A stretch of 64,000 nt of DNA from Clostridia bacterium (GTDB taxonomy: Bacteria > Bacillota > Clostridia > Oscillospirales > CAG-272). Below, one piece after another: positions 59,564 through 64,000 of this stretch. The DNA lies in NCBI GenBank assembly GCA_017503105.1, contig JAFVTS010000035.1, positions 91,717-155,716 of the forward strand, given 5' to 3'. Both the position numbers and the translations under genes were made by a program. A model generated the notes under the pieces. It worked only from the letters and a program-made list of their open reading frames with translations. It was not told the DNA's origin and did not search any database. How positions within the stretch are numbered: position 1 is the first letter of the stretch; each line of letters starts with the position of its first letter.

Positions 59564-61501
59564 TTATTTTATCAGTAAAATAACGGGGTAAAGCGGCTCG
59601 ACCTTGACGTTCAGCGAATATACGCCGCCTTCGCTCTCGGAAAATTCGACGGGCGCAAGACTACCGTCTTGGAGCATTATACTAATGCTCTTCGGCTTGT
59701 TCTCAAGGAATAGCTTAGGAGCTTCTATCGGGTCTATACCCAATTCGAAAAGCGCCGTGATGAGCGTCCCGTCGTCAAGATACCCCGCACGCATACAAAC
59801 CTCGTCGTCACCGACGAGGTAAACGGGCAAGGCTCCCGCGCGCCGCAAGAGCGCTATCAGCTGAGCTTTTCTCGTCTCGTTAAGAAAAGCAAAGCCCTCC
59901 ATATAGTTGAAATCGACGTTTGGTGTTCCCGCAAACACGACCGTAAGCCGCCCGTTTTCGCGTTCTAACAGCGTTACGGCAGGAGAGAGAAGCTCTGCAT
60001 AGCCGTCAGCGCGAAGATAATTGTGAGAGAGCACCTCCACGCGCTCGTTTTCGACTGTCAGCTTTTTGAGATTTTTTTGCTTCGTCGAGCATTTGTAAAG
60101 CGTTCCGTCAAAGCTCTCGCCGCTCACCGTTCCGAGATCCCATTCATCGATCCTGACGCCAAGCTTTTCGCCGAAGCCGCGCTCGTACAGCGCCTTTACC
60201 GCATAGCCGTCGAGAAATACGGAGCCGCGGAAAAGCTCTTCTATTTTTTCATCGCTAAGATCGTCCGTGATATCGCCTTCAAGGAAGCTTGCCGCCTCGC
60301 TCCCGTCCGAGAAAAAGAACGGCACGCCTATCCTCTCAAAAAACTTCGTAGCAAAATAATTGTCGTGCGAGTGCCAGATCTCTTTAGCAGAGAAGTCAAA
60401 ATCCTCTTGCTCGGTAAATGCGCTGTTGCATCCCACCCACTTGATATTCTCCGCAATTTCCGAGAGCCTCTCGTACATTCCTTTGTGCTTTGCGAGAATA
60501 TCGCGATATGCGGCACCCGAGCTCGGTTCAAACGCGCTCGTCCTCGTCAGCCAGTGCTTTGCGCCTTTAAGACCGTCGAGAAGCGACGCGGTGTAATGTG
60601 AGTGCAGGTATCTTGCGCTCTTCGCGTAACGGTTGTACGGAATAGTGTCCGTTTCAGCGAGGATTATGTCTATTCCGTTCTTTTTCAGCTTAGCCCCGCA
60701 TACGGCAGTCTGTCGCATAAGGGCAGAGAAGCCCCTGACGCTCTCAGGCGCGTAAATGCCGTTCGGAATTCTGACTATCGTCGGGTTGCCCTTGCCTGCA
60801 AAGATTTTGTTGGTATAAGTGACCGCCTCGCAAATATCGCCCGAGGTGCAGTTTATTCCTTGAATAGTCGGGTCTATCTCGTCAATAGCCGAGCGGAATG
60901 CCGTCGCCGCTTTTACGAGCGAGTCTTTTTGTACTGCCGTGAAGATGCGGGCAAGCTTGTCCGTCTTGCCGTGTGATATTACGTGAGAAAACAGCTCTTC
61001 GCGAGTAAGCTTTACCCCCGCGCGCTCGTTGAATTTTGCCATATGCAAAGGGCAGGCGCAGCCGAGCCCGGGGCGCATAAGGAGTCTGAAATCGTCGTCG
61101 AGCATTATTACTCTCGGTCTTTCCTTTGCAAGCGTGCGAAGCACGTCGCAGAAATGCTCGATAAAAGCGTCGTCCTCGGGGCAGCAAGCGTAGGTCTCGG
61201 CACCGTCTTTCAACCCCACTATGGGCTGGAAAGGGTTTCTCGTTATCGGGTATCCGTGCCCGAAAGACGCTTGGACGAGAATGCCCGATTCAACGCCTTC
61301 TGTGGAAAGAAAATCTCGATATTTTGCGTATAATTTCGCCATTTTTCCCGCCTTATCCCAAACGGGAACGCCCTCGGGCGTCAGCGTCATAGAAAACAAG
61401 GGCATAAGGAACGTCCCTCGTTTTACCTCTGCTATAATACCCCTCGCGCGTGCCTCAAATTCATCATCTGCAAGCGGCGTTATCGAATAAGCGTATAGCA
61501 T
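59564..61501 (-). CDS. Large protein of unknown function, possibly a TIM-barrel glycosidase relative
   Basis: 645 residues, ATG 61501 with AAAGGAGAT upstream. The first ~380 residues alternate strands and helices as in a TIM barrel (VESGILVQASFGHGYP, RVIMLDDDFRLLMRPGLGCACPLHMAKFNE, GIDIILAETDTIPYNRYAKSARYLHS). After that come ERIGVPFFFSDGSEAASFLEGDITDDLSDE and a beta-rich end. LDDDFRL and ILAETDTIPYNRY supply acidic residues that could be catalytic. I do not recognise the family with confidence; a clan-A glycosidase such as the GH42-like type is an inference. No signal peptide. Monocistronic with promoter at 61556-61584. Confidence 0.6.
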   Translation of the reverse strand: MLYAYSITPLADDEFEARARGIIAEVKRGTFLMPLFSMTLTPEGVPVWDKAGKMAKLYAKYRDFLSTEGVESGILVQASFGHGYPITRNPFQPIVGLKDGAETYACCPEDDAFIEHFCDVLRTLAKERPRVIMLDDDFRLLMRPGLGCACPLHMAKFNERAGVKLTREELFSHVISHGKTDKLARIFTAVQKDSLVKAATAFRSAIDEIDPTIQGINCTSGDICEAVTYTNKIFAGKGNPTIVRIPNGIYAPESVRGFSALMRQTAVCGAKLKKNGIDIILAETDTIPYNRYAKSARYLHSHYTASLLDGLKGAKHWLTRTSAFEPSSGAAYRDILAKHKGMYERLSEIAENIKWVGCNSAFTEQEDFDFSAKEIWHSHDNYFATKFFERIGVPFFFSDGSEAASFLEGDITDDLSDEKIEELFRGSVFLDGYAVKALYERGFGEKLGVRIDEWDLGTVSGESFDGTLYKCSTKQKNLKKLTVENERVEVLSHNYLRADGYAELLSPAVTLLERENGRLTVVFAGTPNVDFNYMEGFAFLNETRKAQLIALLRRAGALPVYLVGDDEVCMRAGYLDDGTLITALFELGIDPIEAPKLFLENKPKSISIMLQDGSLAPVEFSESEGGVYSLNVKVEPLYPVILLIK

Positions 61502-61555
61502 ATCTGTATCTCCTTTTTTAAAACCGAACGTTAAATTCTCGCTGATCGCCTCTTT

Positions 61556-61584
61556 ATTTTAGCATAAGTTTTGCTCCTTTGCAA
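61556..61584 (-). promoter_or_regulatory. Promoter for the large unknown protein
   Basis: Minus strand TTGCAA (61579-61584), 17-bp spacer, TAAAAT (61556-61561). Confidence 0.55.
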
Positions 61585-61664
61585 GGCTCGGAGCGTAAAA
61601 AAATACGAAATTAGATAAGTATATTCAAATAGCCTAAGCTTTTATTTTATCAAGGTGATAAACT

Positions 61665-61895
61665 TTAAACACTTTTGATTTTTCTAATACACTTCGAACA
61701 CACCGTGAATTTTTTTGACACTTCGACATTAGATCCGCAGAGCTTGCAAGAATTATTAGCGCTCTTCACAGTTATAGTGTTGCCATCAACGCTGAGGATA
61801 ACATTTGCCTCTGTATCAAGAGCTAACGCCTTTCTGAAATCCATCGGAAGGACAATTCTTCCGAGCTTGTCTATTTTTCTTGTAACAATATTCAT
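61665..61895 (-). CDS. AbrB-type DNA-binding protein with C2C2 zinc ribbon, paralogue 2
   Basis: 76 residues from ATG 61895 behind ATGGAGGTTGG. Residues 5-45 are the AbrB domain (RKIDKLGRIVLPMDFRKAL), and C50, C53, C66 and C69 form C-x2-C-x12-C-x2-C, the same spacing as the protein at 13153-13377. Unlike that gene it has no structured leader RNA, only a 95-base upstream region with a TATAAT near 61947. It follows the XRE gene on the same strand, with a terminator between. Confidence 0.87.
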   Translation of the reverse strand: MNIVTRKIDKLGRIVLPMDFRKALALDTEANVILSVDGNTITVKSANNSCKLCGSNVEVSKKFTVCSKCIRKIKSV

Positions 61896-61989
61896 AGCCA
61901 ACCTCCATAATAGCATCATAGTTATTTTGTAATTCGTTTACTGTTATTATATAATGAAGCTACTGTCGAAATTTGTTGATTTGTAAATA

Positions 61990-62032
61990 AAACCAAAAAA
62001 ATCTGTACAAAACGCACAGATTTTTTTGGTTT
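61990..62032. terminator. Terminator after the XRE gene
   Basis: A perfect 17-bp stem (61990-62006 with 62016-62032) rich in A/T, followed by T-rich sequence. Confidence 0.75.
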
Positions 62033-62045
62033 GAGAGTATTTATG

Positions 62046-62378
62046 TTATTTCTTAGCATTTTCTATCATTGTATCAACAACAGCAAGTATCTTTTTCTGC
62101 TCCTCTGCAGGAAGGTCTTCGAGCATACTTGACAACCTGTTGGCTGTTATTGAGCAAGACTTGTTTACTACATCGCAGAATATTTCGTCTGCCGACAGAT
62201 CAAGTGTGTTTAATATTTTGATCAATGTTTCGATCTTTATATTGTAAATGCCTCTTTCAAGTGCAGAAAGGTAGTGCGGAGTAATGCCTAAAATTTCCGA
62301 AAGCTGTTCTTGCGTTATTCCTTTTTTCTTTCTGAAATATTGAATTTTTCTGCCTATAAGTTTTTCCACAATAAGCAC
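62046..62378 (-). CDS. XRE-family helix-turn-helix regulator
   Basis: 110 residues; the frame starts with GTG 62378, or with GTG 62369 three codons later; the ribosome binding site is weak in both cases. IGRKIQYFRKKKGITQEQLSEILGITPHYLSALERGIYNIKIETLIKILNTLDLSADEIF is one continuous HTH_3 domain (shown here by its parts KGITQEQLSEILGI and LSALERG). The C-terminal ~35 residues are helical (LSSMLEDLPAEEQKKILAVV). Minus-strand TTTAAA and TATAAT 17 bp apart lie upstream. Target genes unknown. Confidence 0.85.
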   Translation of the reverse strand: MLIVEKLIGRKIQYFRKKKGITQEQLSEILGITPHYLSALERGIYNIKIETLIKILNTLDLSADEIFCDVVNKSCSITANRLSSMLEDLPAEEQKKILAVVDTMIENAKK

Positions 62379-62560
62379 CGTCCAGTAATTATCTTTAATA
62401 ATATTATAACCGTATTTTGATTACTTTTAAAGGACGTGAAACGATTTAAATAATCGTAATACAGTTATAAAAGAGGTTCTTTGAGATAATATTTGTTATT
62501 GACGGTGCTTGAAAGCTTGTTCTTTTGAATCTGATTTGCTTTTACAGGAAAAATAAATGT

Positions 62561-62589
62561 AAAAGACCTCGGAAAATCCGAGGTCTTTT
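62561..62589 (-). terminator. Terminator of ppdK
   Basis: AAAAGACCTCGG (62561-62572) and CCGAGGTCTTTT (62578-62589), 12-bp stem with an AAAAT loop, U run on the minus strand. Confidence 0.8.
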
Positions 62590-62608
62590 TGTAATATATT
62601 TTAAAATA

Positions 62609-64000
62609 TTACTTATTGGAAATAGCTGCCTGAGCTGCTGCGAGTCTTGCAATCGGAACTCTGAAGGGAGAGCAAGAAACGTAGTCAAGGCCGATCTTGT
62701 GGCAGAATTCTACGGATGTGGGGTCGCCGCCGTGCTCGCCGCAGATACCTACGTGGAGGTTCTTGTTTGCGGGTCTGCCGAGGGTTACTGCCATATTCAT
62801 AAGCTTGCCGACACCGGTCTGGTCGAGCTTTGCGAAGGGATCGTTCTCGAAGATCTTCGCGTCGTAGTAAGCGCCGAGGAACTTACCTGCGTCGTCTCTG
62901 GAGAAGCCGTAGGTCATCTGAGTAAGGTCGTTAGTACCGAAGCAGAAGAAGTCTGCGTTCTCAGCGATCTCGTCTGCGGTAAGGCACGCACGAGGAATCT
63001 CGATCATCGTACCAACCTCATACTTGAGGTTAGCGCCTGCAGCTGCGATCTCAGCGTCAGCGGTCTCAACAACGACCTTCTTAACGTACTTAAGCTCCTT
63101 AACGTCGCCAACAAGGGGAATCATAATTTCGGGAACCATATTCCAATCAGCGTGAGCCTTCTGAACGTTGATAGCCGCGCGGATAACTGCCTTGGTCTGC
63201 ATTGCTGCGATCTCGGGATAGGTTACTGCAAGACGGCATCCTCTGTGACCCATCATGGGGTTGAACTCGTGAAGAGATGCGATGATAGCCTTGATCGCCT
63301 CAACGCTCTTGTTCTGTGCCTTTGCAAGAAGAGCGATGTCTTCCTCAGTGGTGGGAACGAACTCGTGGAGCGGGGGGTCAAGGAATCTGATACAAACGGG
63401 GTTGCCTTCAAGAGCCTCGTAGAGCTTCTCGAAGTCTGCCTGCTGGTAGGGAAGGATCTTTGCAAGAGCAACTTCTCTTTCCTCAGCGGTGTCGGAGCAG
63501 ATCATCTCACGGAATGCCGCGATTCTGTCAGCCTCGAAGAACATATGCTCGGTACGGCAAAGACCGATACCCTCAGCGCCAAGCTCTCTTGCCTTCTTTG
63601 CGTCGGCGGGAGTGTCAGCGTTAGTTCTTACCTTAAGAGTTCTGAACTCGTCAGCCCAGCCCATAATGGTGCCGAAGTTGCCCGAGATCTCAGCGTCAAC
63701 GGTAGGAATGATACCGTCGTAGATGTTACCGGTAGAGCCGTCGATGGAGATGTAGTCGCCCTCGGTGTAGGTCTTGCCTGCGAGAGTGAACTTCTTGTTC
63801 TCCTCGTCCATAGCGATGTCGCCACATCCGGAAACGCAGCACTTACCCATACCTCTTGCAACAACTGCTGCGTGAGAGGTCATACCGCCGCGAACGGTCA
63901 GGATGCCCTGAGCAGCCTTCATGCCGCTGATGTCTTCGGGAGAGGTCTCCAGACGGACAAGGATAACTTTCTTGCCGGCGTTGAACCATGTTTCAGCGTC
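62609..64000 (-). CDS. ppdK: Pyruvate, phosphate dikinase, C-terminal 463 residues
   Basis: The gene enters from the right edge and only its C-terminal half is in the window; the frame is open through 64000 (DAETWFNAGKKVILVRLETS). The phospho-histidine is in GGMTSHAAVVARGMGKCCVSGC, about 43 residues into the visible part. The PEP/pyruvate barrel has GLCRTEHMFF, DPPLHEFVPT, MMGHRGCRL, GTMIEIPRACL and FFCFGTNDLTQMTYGFSRDD, with the catalytic Cys in HVGICGEHGGDP. It interconverts pyruvate and phosphoenolpyruvate with ATP and phosphate, a glycolytic step in many Clostridia. Codon bias shows high expression. Confidence 0.97.
   Translation of the reverse strand, partial: DAETWFNAGKKVILVRLETSPEDISGMKAAQGILTVRGGMTSHAAVVARGMGKCCVSGCGDIAMDEENKKFTLAGKTYTEGDYISIDGSTGNIYDGIIPTVDAEISGNFGTIMGWADEFRTLKVRTNADTPADAKKARELGAEGIGLCRTEHMFFEADRIAAFREMICSDTAEEREVALAKILPYQQADFEKLYEALEGNPVCIRFLDPPLHEFVPTTEEDIALLAKAQNKSVEAIKAIIASLHEFNPMMGHRGCRLAVTYPEIAAMQTKAVIRAAINVQKAHADWNMVPEIMIPLVGDVKELKYVKKVVVETADAEIAAAGANLKYEVGTMIEIPRACLTADEIAENADFFCFGTNDLTQMTYGFSRDDAGKFLGAYYDAKIFENDPFAKLDQTGVGKLMNMAVTLGRPANKNLHVGICGEHGGDPTSVEFCHKIGLDYVSCSPFRVPIARLAAAQAAISNK

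Overview
The window looks like a chromosome segment of an uncultured gut-type Firmicute of class Clostridia. Supporting signs are strong GGAGG ribosome binding sites, textbook TTGACA-17-TATAAT promoters before most transcription units, SpoVG, a PadR/DUF1700/DUF4097 operon, AbrB-type regulators, a P-II/DUF1538 operon, MgtE and pyruvate phosphate dikinase. G+C is near half by eye. I see no rRNA, tRNA, CRISPR array, insertion sequence or prophage.

Layout. 1-5.4 kb: the first codons of a minus-strand gene, a KDPG aldolase fused to a VOC domain, a large acidic coiled-coil protein, a polysaccharide deacetylase and rsmG. 5.5-15.7 kb: three tandem SGNH esterases, a Na/Pi transporter, a sugar dehydrogenase/isomerase pair, a small AbrB gene behind a structured leader RNA, a glycosyltransferase, mgsA and a NifX-like protein. 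15.9-26.3 kb: a complete arginine block, argGH-(SBP-permease-ATPase)-argCJBDF. Its binding protein is circularly permuted. 26.4-32.8 kb: a FliB-like protein, an rRNA/tRNA methyltransferase, padR-DUF1700-DUF4097, and DUF1538 with two P-II-like proteins. 32.9-43.1 kb: carbohydrate genes (heparinase II/III-like lyase, UDP-sugar dehydrogenase, AraC regulator, GH39, acyltransferase, sugar isomerase), then pgk-tpiA. 43.2-49.5 kb: a SLOG/ribbon-helix-helix divergent pair, an FAD oxidoreductase, an MsmX/UgpC-type ATPase, a GKRP/MurQ-like SIS protein, a NagB-like deaminase and a broken SGNH gene. 49.6-64 kb: spoVG, murC, DUF523, mgtE behind an attenuator, two FAD proteins, a small Cys-rich protein behind a second copy of the structured RNA, MATE-aldo/keto reductase, a large unknown protein, a second AbrB paralogue, an XRE regulator and the 3' part of ppdK.

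How it works together. The carbohydrate enzymes carry no visible signal peptides, so oligosaccharides are probably imported and handled inside the cell, feeding uronate/KDPG and amino-sugar routes into glycolysis (pgk, tpiA, ppdK). The arginine block holds every enzyme from glutamate to arginine except carbamoyl-phosphate synthase, since ArgJ can do both acetyl transfers, plus an importer.

The most unusual signals are: (1) two copies, 43 kb apart and on opposite strands, of one ~200-nt RNA architecture (promoter, end-closing helix, conserved internal blocks, antiterminator/terminator pair with a cUUCGg loop, then a small Cys-motif gene), with base changes that preserve pairing; (2) a mgtE leader with a 28-codon ORF overlapping an antiterminator; (3) the circularly permuted amino-acid binding protein; (4) a short motif recurring just after stop codons, and an 18-bp palindrome present twice. 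All calls come from reading the sequence; no database search was run.
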